Assembly: GCF_963678635.1 (NCBI RefSeq)
Contig: NC_087071.1
Location: forward strand, 5,533,624 to 5,597,623
Origin: Symsagittifera roscoffensis
Taxonomy: Eukaryota > Xenacoelomorpha > Acoela > Convolutidae
Length of the DNA: 64,000 nt
Direction: 5' to 3'
Positions 1 to 9,473 of the stretch are shown piece after piece. Made by a program: the position numbers and the translations under genes. Position 1 is the stretch's first letter; every line of letters starts with the position of its first letter. The notes under the pieces are model-generated. The model was given only the letters and a program-made list of their open reading frames with translations. It made no database searches and was not told where the DNA came from.

Positions 1-3000
1 AGTCTGAAAATTTGGCGGCCGAAAAACCAATTGAAGTAGAGCACAAAATCAGCAGAACCACGCAATTTTGGTCAAAAACATGAAACATAGGACAAAAAAG
101 CATGTTTTTCAAGAAGTGTTTTTATGAGATCAAGAACGTTTTCAATTCACATTGAGAAGTATCTCAAAAAAAGAAAAGTTTGCTCAATTTACCTCGTCAG
201 GAAGATACATTCATCGATAATGAATTAGGATTTACAAAGTATGAGAACCACGGTAAGAAAAAATTTCTACTCAAAGCATTTTTGTAAAGCTAATCAAAAC
301 AGAATAATTGGTTTCCAGTTTTAAGCCATTAAAGTTGCTACCGAATCTTTGGTTTTTTTACTTATTGGTTTTGCTTTTTTCAGTTCAAGCAACAACCAAC
401 ACAAATTTGCCTAACAACCGTACACTATCATAAAATTATCAATTTAATCATACCGATTGACAGCCGAGAAAGACCAAAACATAGTTCGAGCACAGTCAAA
501 AATTATGTTGACCACAGTTGAAAGTTTCTCGAGCGCAGTCAACGTATGGGACAAAAACTTTCAAAAAGTTTTTTTTTTGTAATATTTAAAGCTGATTTGA
601 GAAAACGCAGGAACACTCGCTGTATTTACAAAACCAAAAATCGTTTTATACTAAAATCAAATTTGCCAATTGTGGTTTATATGGTTTAGTTAAAGCTAAA
701 AAATGGAAATATTTTAAGTCGAAAAAATGGAGAAAGTCCAGACTATCGAATTATTTTCATTTTTGGTACAAAGAGTCGAAAAAAAAGATCTGGAACGATG
801 GACTCAACATAATTATTTTATAGATAGAAAAAACTAAAACTGTCGAAATCTATCGTATTTTGGTGAAAAAGGTCGGAATCTGTTTGATCTGGGTTTTAAG
901 CGAATTTGATTTTCTTTCTCCGGTTAAATAAACCGACACGAGTCGAAATAAAAGAATCAAAACAAATCAAATTCGGGTTAGATCTTCCAAAGACAGTAGA
1001 TTTGAATCAAGAGAATCGAACAATTATTTATGCATTGATTAGTGAGTCATTTTGATATTTATGCCCTTAGTTCAAGGTTGAAAAAACTTATATTTTTTAA
1101 TTTTTTATTTTGTACTGATAGACTCTTAAAAGGAGTGCCATTTGAAAGAGATCTATGAAAATTTTCACACACAATCTTTTTTATAAATGTTTTCTTCAAT
1201 TAGTTTGTCTAGTACTCTAAAAAGCTTTCTTCAAGTGATTGTTTCCCCAATATATATTTTATATTTAAAAAAATGCATGGCCGACAAACATACAGTTTAG
1301 AATGAAATTTGGAAGAAGTTTTATAAGTTCGCTTAAAGTTTTTTTGTTTCGTCCTTAAAAACAATAAATAAAGTTCGTTCATAAAAAAAAACATACAGTT
1401 TAGAAAAATATAATTTGAGAAAACGCATTAGGAAATTCGCCCTCTTCGATAATTTTGCTGAATTTCTCACACAGTATAAACTGAAATCATAGTAACTGTT
1501 TGTACATGGCAAGAAAATTTCGTTTCTTATAGTGGTTAAACACTGTGAGATTGAGGTCTTTTTTGACAGACTAATATTTTTTTTTACTAACTAACTACTC
1601 AAACTAATTATCGGAGTTACCAAAAATCACTAATAGTGGTTTTTGATTTTTTTGTAAGAAAAAAAACAAATAAAGACAACATGATAAACCGAAGATTAGG
1701 TACTTGTTCATGCAGCTTATAATATTTATGGTGGTTTTGAGACTAAAAATAAAACAGATTTTTTACTTTTTCATTACGAGGCCAAAATGTGCATTTAGTG
1801 AATTTTAAGCGGATTCCACAACACGAACGTTTTCTTTGTTCTTCTTTTGTTTTTCATGTTGTTTGATCGTTTCGACAAAATTTTACCGCGCGTAAAGATA
1901 CCTCTTTGGAACTCAGTAGCATACAGACACTAAAAATGTGCGCCTTTCCAAAGCATAGTTTGGCCTCGTAATGTTTGAATTTTTTGGCAACCCTGTGAAA
2001 AAAGCTCCTTACACAACTTCCATTTTTATTAAATTTTTACCTTTTTCATGAAAAAACTGTCGATATTCAATTGTCGCATTTTATCTCCAATTATTTAAAA
2101 AACTTTATCTAGAGTTTAAACCCCCATTTTTTGTTTGAAGCTCAGCACGAGTAGTTAACGTTAAAAAACATACAAATGGTACCCAACATAGCGACTAAAT
2201 CATTCAATTAATTAGCTGGAGCAGCATTAAGTCTCCCTCAAGAGTTAGATGTGCGTAACCCAGTGGGAAGCTATGTCATACAGTGGGAAGCTAAAACTTA
2301 GCAAACCTTAAAATCTCTTTGCTTTTTGCCAATTTCCTCGCTTAGATTTGCACAGAATATTTTATGAACTGTATTTTTGATTATTTTTGGTCGAAGTCTA
2401 GAAGTACGAGCGAAAATATAGTTCGAACGTTGAATGTTTCCAAAGAAAGGAGCCGTTTTTAAAATTGTTGTTGACGTATCTGAATTTCATATCTGCCAAT
2501 TATTTCTTAATTTTGGCTATATTTATCTCGACATTTTTAGGTTTTCTGAATTTTTAAGCCCCGAAGTATCGCAGTTTATGAGAAAAAAAGTATGAGTTTT
2601 TTTATGAAATATAATCTCGGTGTTTTGAAATTCAAGAGTGTTTTCACCACTTTTCTTTTATAACGTAAAAACTAGCTTGTTAGCTTTAAAAACAGAAAAG
2701 TTGACACCTTTCAAGTTCAGTTACTTGACTTTCAGATATCTTTTGAGGTATTTCGTCAAAATGCTCTCGAAACTTTAGTAGGAACTGCTCATTTTTCTGG
2801 GTCGAAAAAATTACATCAGAAGCAGACATTCAAAATAATAAAAAAACACAGTTAATTTTAGTTAGTTTTCCTTCATTAGCAGTAAGGTAAAAACAGGACA
2901 GTTTGAGTTCAAAGAAATGATCGAAGCGATCTATAAAGCAAGCAGGATGTTTAAGGTATGAACTTAACAACAAGGCTTACCTTTTGTCTCCAAACTTTTC

Positions 3001-3132
3001 AAATCAAACTCTTTTACCTAACCTTGTTTAGATTCATGGTTTGAATTCAAATATTTTTAATCCATAAACCACAATACAAAGACATATTTAATGAATTTAA
3101 AAGGCGGACTTGAAAGAAGGAAAAAAACAATT
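1..3132. other. AT-rich stretch without a recognised gene
   Basis: Apart from the MITE at 1772-1973 I see no supported gene here. Open frames are short and of the low-complexity kind expected in AT-rich DNA. A possible 54-bp exon at about 2910-2963 (plus) is too short to call. Confidence 0.6.
1772..1973 (-). mobile_element. MITE, CATTACGAGGCC family (full copy)
   Basis: A 202-bp element with terminal inverted repeats. The left end reads CATTACGAGGCCAAA and the right end is its reverse complement, TTTGGCCTCGTAATG. It has no coding capacity. A second full copy lies at 40982-41182 in the opposite orientation, and partial copies lie near 15430-15579 and 40681-40800. The family shares inner text such as a GGAACGATCAAAG-like stretch and GTCCTTGTTGCGGAATC. 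No clear target duplication was seen. It is presumably mobilised in trans by a DNA transposase. Confidence 0.8.
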
Positions 3133-3307
3133 TCAAGTTTTAATTTTTTTATCATTGTTTTTCAAGTATTTTTCAATAGCGTATTTCAGAGTGTAGTTAT
3201 GTAGAACAGCTTTGCCATTTCGTCCAAACTTTTTCAGATCATGCTTTGACAGTGTTCGGAGTTCGATTGCACGAAATTTTTTCCGGCTTTTTTTTCTGTT
3301 GTGTGAT
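3133..3307 (-). CDS. Possible terminal coding exon, unknown protein
   Basis: On the minus strand a good acceptor (TGTTTTTATAG) is followed by an open frame of about 58 codons ending in TGA. It encodes a basic peptide containing FRAIELRTLSKHDLKKFG and KYAIEKYLKNNDKK. I do not recognise the family. If it is a last exon, the upstream exons would have to lie beyond the LTR element inserted at 3375-14225, which would then sit in an intron. I found no partner exon, and a chance open frame is possible. Confidence 0.25.
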
Positions 3308-3374
3308 CTATAAAAACACATACACTAAACTTGACTCATATTGTTTTGAAAAAATCTACTTTGTTTGGATGAAT

Positions 3375-3784
3375 TGAGTTATGACCGATGTGGTAAACTC
3401 ATAGAGTAATTTCGGATAGGGTACACCGTCTGCTCGTCACGCTATCTTATTTTCGGCCGGATAGATTCGTGCAACTTCTTAGTCTAATACCGATCCTAAT
3501 CTTACTCTTATACTATCTAGTCTCAGGTTGTTTAACTAGTCTCTGCTAGGCTCAATAGATCTAGGGTATACTGGTTTATTGCGGCTGCTGAAGGTCTCTT
3601 GGAGAGGCAACTAATTTCTAAGTTAAATTCAAATCTCTCTGGTGCTGAAATTACAAGTAACTTCAGCACTTACAAATAAGTGGGTTGTTAGTTAGATGGA
3701 TCATGATTGGTTAATATTAAATACTTTACAGTGGTAAAATATCTAATTTATCCAATCATAATATGTAGTTTAGATCAGGTTCCA
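3375..3784 (-). repeat. 3' LTR of the pol-less LTR element
   Basis: A 410-bp repeat matching 13817-14225 except for three differences. In element sense it starts TGGAACCTGATC and ends CATAACTCA. The internal sequence just before it, in sense, reads AAACCCGAATGGG. The same junction recurs in diverged form before the LTR at 31380, so GAATGGG is probably the short polypurine primer. Confidence 0.95.
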
Positions 3785-5378
3785 CCCATTCGGGTTTTAC
3801 AGAGTTTTTTAGAATAGTTTTTCTGCAATTCAAAGGATGGATGATGGACGTTGGTATTTGGCGAACATCATATTTCTTCTGGGTTCTCCTGTTAGAGAAG
3901 TTCCAGGATCGATCGTTGTGTCTTCTCATGACAACGACTGGGTTTTCGCAACAAACTCAAATCTGATTTCAGAATGATTGGCTATGACAGGTTTTTCTGT
4001 TTCATGTAGAGAACTTCTTTTGTGTTTGACCTTGTCTGGGAATGGCGTGGAGATTGTGCGTGGAGGGGACGCCTGTTTACTCGGATCTGTACGTATACTT
4101 GAACATCGATGGTCAGTGGTCTATTTCGATGATGTCCTTTTCTGCGAAGTCAAGTCGTACTCTAAATCTTTTGAGTTGTGATTGTGGACGGCATGTTGAT
4201 TGTGGTTGGCCATTCTTTTTCGAGTGTAGTGGGGTCATTTTGTCTTTGGATGTTCGTCTTTGGTGTTGTATGCTGATCTATATATTGCAAAGTATAATTT
4301 ACTTTTTATAAAATTTTTATTAGTTCGGTGTTTTAGTTATGATTTTGGTTAGTTGTTTTCACAAAAGCTTTTTGTTTTAGTTCGGTTATTTTGAAGAGTT
4401 ACTCACCCTTGAGTACCTCTTATTAAAAATAGGAGTGTGGTCACAAAGCGTGGATGTAGCGCTAGCGCGGTGGGTTAGGCCGGCTATAGAGCATGCTCAG
4501 GACGTCCTCTCTGGTGGGTTAGGCCAGGAGTGGGAGTATGATTTCGTGCGGTTTCTGTGAGAGGTCCTGTTATATGATAACTTTTTATGTTGGGTTTTTT
4601 GTGGTTTTTCTTATGTTTCGTTGGTTGTGTCCTTTTTTCAAAAATCAAATTGTTTTTGGTATGGGTTTGTCTTTCGACTTTTTTGTGTTTTATTATTTCT
4701 TTCTTAGACTTTATAATAGTCTTTAAAAGTATAAATTATCCAGTTTTAAACTGGGTTAATCCGGTTTGGGTACCGTTGGTTTCCTTTTCTTAGTCATGCT
4801 GTTATTTTATGATTTGTGGTGTTTAGTAAGCTGCATTGGTTAGTTTTGTTTAGTATATAATTCCTTTCCAACCGGGTTAAAGGAAAGTTTGAAACGTGTT
4901 ATCGTGTGTTAGAGTTGTTGAGTGTGAAAGCTTGAAACTTAAATTCATTATTTAAACAATTCTTCGTGGGCGAGCTGTGCGAGTTTGGATAGAATTTTTG
5001 TGCGAGTGAATGGAAATATCAAAAGGTTAGTACTGCATTTTCTTCTTATCAATTTACTACATAGAATTTCATTTTTATTGCTAGTTTTGGGGAAAAATTA
5101 AGTTACAAATTTTCATCATTATTAGAATTACTGCTTTTGGGGGAATAATTTATAAATTAATATACTGCATTGGTATGAGTTTTATTGAATTTATCTAGTG
5201 CAAAATATTAATAGAGTTTAGAAGAATTTGAAGAAGTTTTCTATTTTTTATTTTTCTTTTGGGTTTTTTGCAGATGATCGTGGGATGAAGACTAAAAATC
5301 TAAATAAGACATGGATAAGAATGGTTAGTATTTATTTTAAATTTATTAGTGAAGAATATAATAAATTATACTTACCTG
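3785..5378 (-). other. 3' noncoding part of the LTR element, with a conserved structured block and a candidate short intron
   Basis: In element sense this follows the last ORF. Three bases after its stop is a consensus donor, CAG followed by GTAAGTATAA (junction at 5376/5375). An acceptor TTATTTAG ends at 5300, giving a possible 76-bp intron. Further on, about 4400-4545, lies a block also found in the related element at 29.5-30.5 kb: ACTCCCAC, then an inverted CTGG/CCAG pair, then CTGAGCATGCTC, then TAGCCGGCC. I see no protein in this stretch on either strand. Confidence 0.6.
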
Positions 5379-6293
5379 TTAGTCGTCGGAGAAAAAACCG
5401 TGGGGGAAGATGTCGTGGATTATGTCGGAATTTGTTAGTAATTTTGCTAGTATGCGAATGATGTTTTTAGTTTGAAGCAGTGGCCAAAGCAATTGAAGTG
5501 CTTTAATAGTTTTTAGTTCTTCAGTGCCAATTGCAAACTCATAAGGTGTGTTTTTGATTAGATTATATAATTTATGATTATATTTAGTGCTGTGGATGAA
5601 TTCTAATATCGGGATTTCTATAGGTTGAACAAATTCGTGTGGGATAAGGAAGGGTCTGGATTCTTCTGCGTTGAAGGTCTTCGTAATGGGACAAAAAATA
5701 TACATTTGGGTTATGGGATCATAATTGCAAAGAATACCGTGAAGGTTAGTATCTTTGATGCAATATGTGAAGTTAAGAAAAAATGGTGATGTGTATTTAG
5801 AGTTAATAAATTGAAATCGGTGGTGTGGTTGTCTTGATGGAGTGTGTAGGTCAAAGTGATTTTGTATGAAGCGATAATATGTATATGAGTGGGTTTGTTT
5901 AGTGCGTAACATGATGTCGTGTGAGCAGTGCAAATCGCGTTCTTGTGGTGCAAGGAAATTGAAGGTTAGTGAAAATGATTGAAATTTTTCTTTAAAACTT
6001 TCGTAAGCTTGCATGTCGGTTAGTGCTTCAGAAATGATGTGGTCGAATTTGCGATCAAATATATTGAGTGTAAATACATATGGTGTTTTTATGAAGAATT
6101 TTTCTGTGATTTGTGGGTTAGCGAAACGATCATCATCTAAAAATTGGTCTTGGTTAGCTCGGATGATGTTGTGATCGTAATATTCTAGTGTGTATTCGTT
6201 AGCTCGGGGTGCAGTGTATGTTTTTAGTGACTTTTTATATCCTATATAAGTAAATTGTCTATGTGTTAGTGGTGTGGTGAGTCTATATAGCAT
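5379..6293 (-). CDS. 304-residue ORF of unknown function, last ORF of the LTR element
   Basis: A complete ATG-to-TAA frame of 304 codons. The product is soluble-looking, rich in aromatic residues, His and Asn, with no signal peptide, membrane segment or motif I recognise. It includes the stretches ERDLHCSHDIMLRTKQ and NYDPITQMYIFCPITKTFN. It sits 3' of the envelope-like region, where complex retroelements keep accessory genes. The frame is intact although its neighbours are broken. A splice donor begins three bases after the stop. Function unknown. Confidence 0.7.
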   Translation of the reverse strand: MLYRLTTPLTHRQFTYIGYKKSLKTYTAPRANEYTLEYYDHNIIRANQDQFLDDDRFANPQITEKFFIKTPYVFTLNIFDRKFDHIISEALTDMQAYESFKEKFQSFSLTFNFLAPQERDLHCSHDIMLRTKQTHSYTYYRFIQNHFDLHTPSRQPHHRFQFINSKYTSPFFLNFTYCIKDTNLHGILCNYDPITQMYIFCPITKTFNAEESRPFLIPHEFVQPIEIPILEFIHSTKYNHKLYNLIKNTPYEFAIGTEELKTIKALQLLWPLLQTKNIIRILAKLLTNSDIIHDIFPHGFFSDD

Positions 6294-6403
6294 ATTTTGA
6301 CTTCACTCTATATCGATGTGAGTATTAGATAAAGGTAGGCAAAGGGGGTTAGTAAAATGATATTATGATGTCCAATGAAGTGTAGGCATTAAAACGTGTT
6401 CAT

Positions 6404-7180
6404 CTACAAAATGTCGTTAGTGTTGTTAGGGGTGTTCAAAGTATATTGTGGAAATGAAGGTAAGGTGATTGCTAAAAATTCTTTCGTGTTAGTGTGATTT
6501 GGATGATCAATATATTCACGGGCTGTTCCTGGTTTTGTTGGAAATGGATGGTTTGGGAATTTTCGTTTGAAAGTGCGATAAGCTCTATTAGTGCTATTTG
6601 ATGATTCGGTGGATGTGGATGATGGTGCTAATGATGCGGTATAAGCTGAAGAGGGTGTAGGGGTAGGTGGATTTGATGATTCAATTGTGGATGAAATCTG
6701 GTTTATAGTGGGGTTGTCAAAGTGGAAGGGTTGTTGTTGTAGGGTGATAAAATTATCTAATTCTTGGGAGATTTGGGGAATATCTGGAGAATTGGATGAT
6801 CGGTCTGAATGAAATGAAGAGTAGGTTGGGGTGACTTATGAAGCATAAGAGGGTGTAGAAATGGATGGGAGTGGGTTATTTGGTGGGATTGGTTGAAAAG
6901 GGGGTTTTGAAAAAACTGAGGGGTTGGTTTGAAAATTAGTGGATGGAGATGGTTCAGAGTCTGCAAATTCATCAGGGGTTTCAATATTTGGGTTATTGAG
7001 TTGTGAAATGGAATATAAAACTGAGATATGTGAATAAGTGTCTGAATTCATGCCTGATGTTACATTATTGGTTGGGAAATCGGGTGGCGGGAAAGCAAAA
7101 AGTGGAATTATTGTAATTGGAGTGTTGAGGTTGGTTGGATGGGAATTTGAGCGGTGTAGGGATCCAAGTTGTCGGCTCAT
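6404..7180 (-). pseudogene. Pro/Ser/Thr/Asn-rich ORF of the LTR element, interrupted by a stop
   Basis: The frame opens with an ATG at 7180 that overlaps the stop of the upstream envelope-like frame by four bases (ATGA). It runs to a TAA at 6836-6838 and continues open in the same frame to a TAG at 6404-6406. The first part contains FAFPPPDFPTNN and PPFQPIPPNNPLPS. The continuation is rich in Ser, Thr and Pro and ends in a more basic part with TFKRKFPNHPFPTKPG. No fold is recognised and the composition suggests a disordered protein. The in-frame TAA is either a recent disabling mutation or an assembly error; composition is unchanged across it. Confidence 0.6.
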
Positions 7181-8064
7181 CGTGGGCTAAAAAAATTATT
7201 ATTTTGAGATTGAAAAGCGGTGGTATGGGGTTGTTCTATAATTTGTTCATATGTATTTTTATCTAGTGACTGATGTGTCATTATATGTTGAATGGGGCTT
7301 TGTGATATGGTTGATCTAAAATTTGGATTATGTGTTATTGCTAAGTTTCGAAAATTTCGTGGGACTAGGGATAATGGATGGTTATGTGGTAAGGGTGGTA
7401 ACTGTGGTGCTGTAGGCGTTATTTCTACATTGTTATGTTCTTCGTCATATGCGTTCTGTCTAGTTGCTATTTTTGTGTTGTATTCTTTTATTTGTGCGTC
7501 TAAAAGAATTTTGTTTATTGATGATGAAAAAATTCCAAAAAATCCTGCAAATACCATGCGTGCTACACTTGCTTGTCTATTTACTTGTGTGTGTATAGCG
7601 CATGTGTTATAGATTCCTTTTAAAAGTGAAAAAAGAAATCCTATAAAGTTAAACATTGCGTATAAAATAGTTAATTTTTCTAAGATGTAATAGGGCCATC
7701 CTAGAAAATCAAGAATTTCATTTTTGAGTGTAACAAAGCTAAAAATATTTATAGGTGAGATATCTTGTGGTCGGTATTTTTCACCGTTTAGATATATATA
7801 GTCTTTAATGTCTTGAAAATATCCGCTATAGTCTTGTGTATAAATATCTGCAAATCCTGCGGTTTCGGCAAGTTTGCGTAAATTTTGGTCAATTGATTGT
7901 CTTTGTATAGTGTCCATTTGTGTTAATAATTCTTGGAATTGTTGTGTTCTGATGTGATGTTGGATATCGGATTTTGAATATATTCCAATTGACTGTAGGT
8001 CAATAATTGGGTTTCGAGTAATAGCTCTAATGCTTTCAGGTGAAAATTTTTTGAGTGATTGCAT
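7177..8064 (-). CDS. Envelope-like glycoprotein, membrane-proximal part (third segment)
   Basis: A 295-codon frame starting at an ATG and ending in the TGA that overlaps the next ORF. Residues about 1-115 look like a helical stem region. Residues about 131-152 (LTILYAMFNFIGFLFSLLKG) form a clear membrane span. A second hydrophobic stretch follows at about 169-188, then a polar tail. The frame is the same as that of the segment at 8092-9120, separated only by a TAA at 8092-8094 and nine codons, so the two probably belong to one glycoprotein gene disabled in this copy. A membrane anchor 3' of gag is what an envelope gene would show. The family is inferred, not proven. Confidence 0.55.
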   Translation of the reverse strand: MQSLKKFSPESIRAITRNPIIDLQSIGIYSKSDIQHHIRTQQFQELLTQMDTIQRQSIDQNLRKLAETAGFADIYTQDYSGYFQDIKDYIYLNGEKYRPQDISPINIFSFVTLKNEILDFLGWPYYILEKLTILYAMFNFIGFLFSLLKGIYNTCAIHTQVNRQASVARMVFAGFFGIFSSSINKILLDAQIKEYNTKIATRQNAYDEEHNNVEITPTAPQLPPLPHNHPLSLVPRNFRNLAITHNPNFRSTISQSPIQHIMTHQSLDKNTYEQIIEQPHTTAFQSQNNNFFSPR

Positions 8065-8091
8065 TAATGTGGGATATGGGGTAAGAAGGTA

Positions 8092-9120
8092 TTATTTATC
8101 TTCATCAGGGTTTAGTTGTACTACATTGTGGCTGTTTTCTGATCCACATGGGACTGCGGTATCCCAGAAATAGGTTCGTCTTGAAACTGTGTCAACGAAA
8201 TGTACTTTATTCTTATAAAAGATAGGGATTCTTTTATAGCATCTTTTATCTTCAAAAACATATAGTGGTGATACTTTTTTGGTACAGGTATAGAACCATA
8301 AAATGTTTCCTTCATAGTCTAAAAAATTTGATCTGTTTCCTGATAGTAAATATCCTGCGTAGGGTATTTTTAAAACTGCTAGTGCAAGTGATTGTAGGAT
8401 TTGTGTCCTTTCTAATTCGCATAGTTGGTGAAGTGTTTCTAATTCAGAGAGTGACATTTCTTGAAAAATTCGGCTAATTGTATAGTCTAGTTTCATATCT
8501 AAGTGAATATCATAGTGGATATTACCGAAATATGTACTATTCATTAGTGATAGTTCTTGTAAGCGTGTGCTTCTAGTGTCATGGGGCTTTAGATGTCCAC
8601 CAGGTTGACCTTTACTTTTTTGAAAATCAACTGGTATGTATGATGTTCCTTGGGTTATAGGGTGACTTGTGGCGTATGGGTCGATTTTTACTTTTCCAGT
8701 GGTCATGTCGAATCCTTTTTTGTATTCAACTAATATTTCTGAGTATTGTGTTCTGTGAAGTGGATTTCTGTATTTACATGCAAGTTCTGTTTCTTGATAT
8801 ATTTGAAAACGTGTCAATTTATTTTCTATATTGTGTATGTTTCTAAAATTAGAACTTTGTTTTCGTGATGGATGTACTTGTTCATATGGGATTGATTGTA
8901 TAAAATATTTTTCGTGAAATTTTATCATACGAGCGTGTATTTTTGCTACTTGAAATGTTGTACATGTGTCTTCGGGGAACCAAACAATTGTTGCTTGTGT
9001 TCGTGTTGTAGGGTCACAATAGCCTTGGTCGTTTTTACAAGGTAATCTAATTCCTTGATAGATCATTGTGTTGTCTGATAAATCGCGTGTGAGTTGTATT
9101 TTTTCGAGTTGTATTTCCAA
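8092..9120 (-). pseudogene. Envelope-like glycoprotein, ectodomain part (second segment)
   Basis: An open frame of 342 codons to a TAA at 8092-8094. The upstream codon is TTG, not ATG, so this is a continuation and not a true start. It has paired cysteines typical of an extracellular domain (for example PCKNDQGYC and FPEDTC) and a distinctive C-terminal block, YTCTKKVSPLYVFEDKRCYK then RIPIFYKNKVHFVD. This kind of block reminds me of glycoproteins of chuvirus-like RNA viruses that some LTR elements have captured, rather than retroviral class I envelopes. That is recollection of the family pattern and not a search result. Upstream the reading continues in another frame (9063-9473). Confidence 0.5.
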
Positions 9121-9473
9121 TCGAAAAACATTATTTCTTGATATCCTTTATTTTTCGTGTCTGCTTTGCAGTTTGATGGATCATTTATACCAATATGTGG
9201 TATCCAGTGTTTATCGTGTATGTCATAAGTTAATCTTCCGTGTGCGCCGTTGTATGGGTATTTATCATCTAATTTTATATGTCCTTGATATCTTTCAAGT
9301 TCTGCTTGATGTACAGAATCTGCAAAAACTTGGAAATCTTCGTTCTGGTGATCTTCCTCTATAACTTGAGTTATATGGTGATTGAGTTCTCGTGTAATTG
9401 GTATTGTTCGGAAGTGGTTTTCCTGAACTGTTGTTACTGTATATGTTTTTGTTTGGTAAATTTTGATCTTTCT
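9063..9473 (-). pseudogene. Envelope-like glycoprotein, N-terminal part in a shifted frame (first segment)
   Basis: A 136-codon stretch without stops, shifted by +1 relative to gag, that overlaps the last roughly 60 codons of gag and ends at TGA 9063-9065. It reads like real protein (for example ELERYQGHIKLDDKYPYNG and DIHDKHWIPHIGINDPSNC), unlike the antisense frames. To pass from it into the 8092-9120 segment a frame change is needed near 9120-9135, where the sense strand has GTTTTTC. This may be a mutation in this copy, a sequencing error or programmed slippage. A spliced mRNA would be needed for its translation, and no start codon is assigned. Confidence 0.45.

Noticed and set aside
2910-2963. 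Possible 54-bp plus-strand exon (GGACAG acceptor, AAG/GTATGA donor)
   Set aside because: Too short to support and no neighbouring exon was found.
7292-7612. 106-codon plus-strand frame with hydrophobic stretches
   Set aside because: Antisense of the envelope-like membrane segment, which explains its composition.
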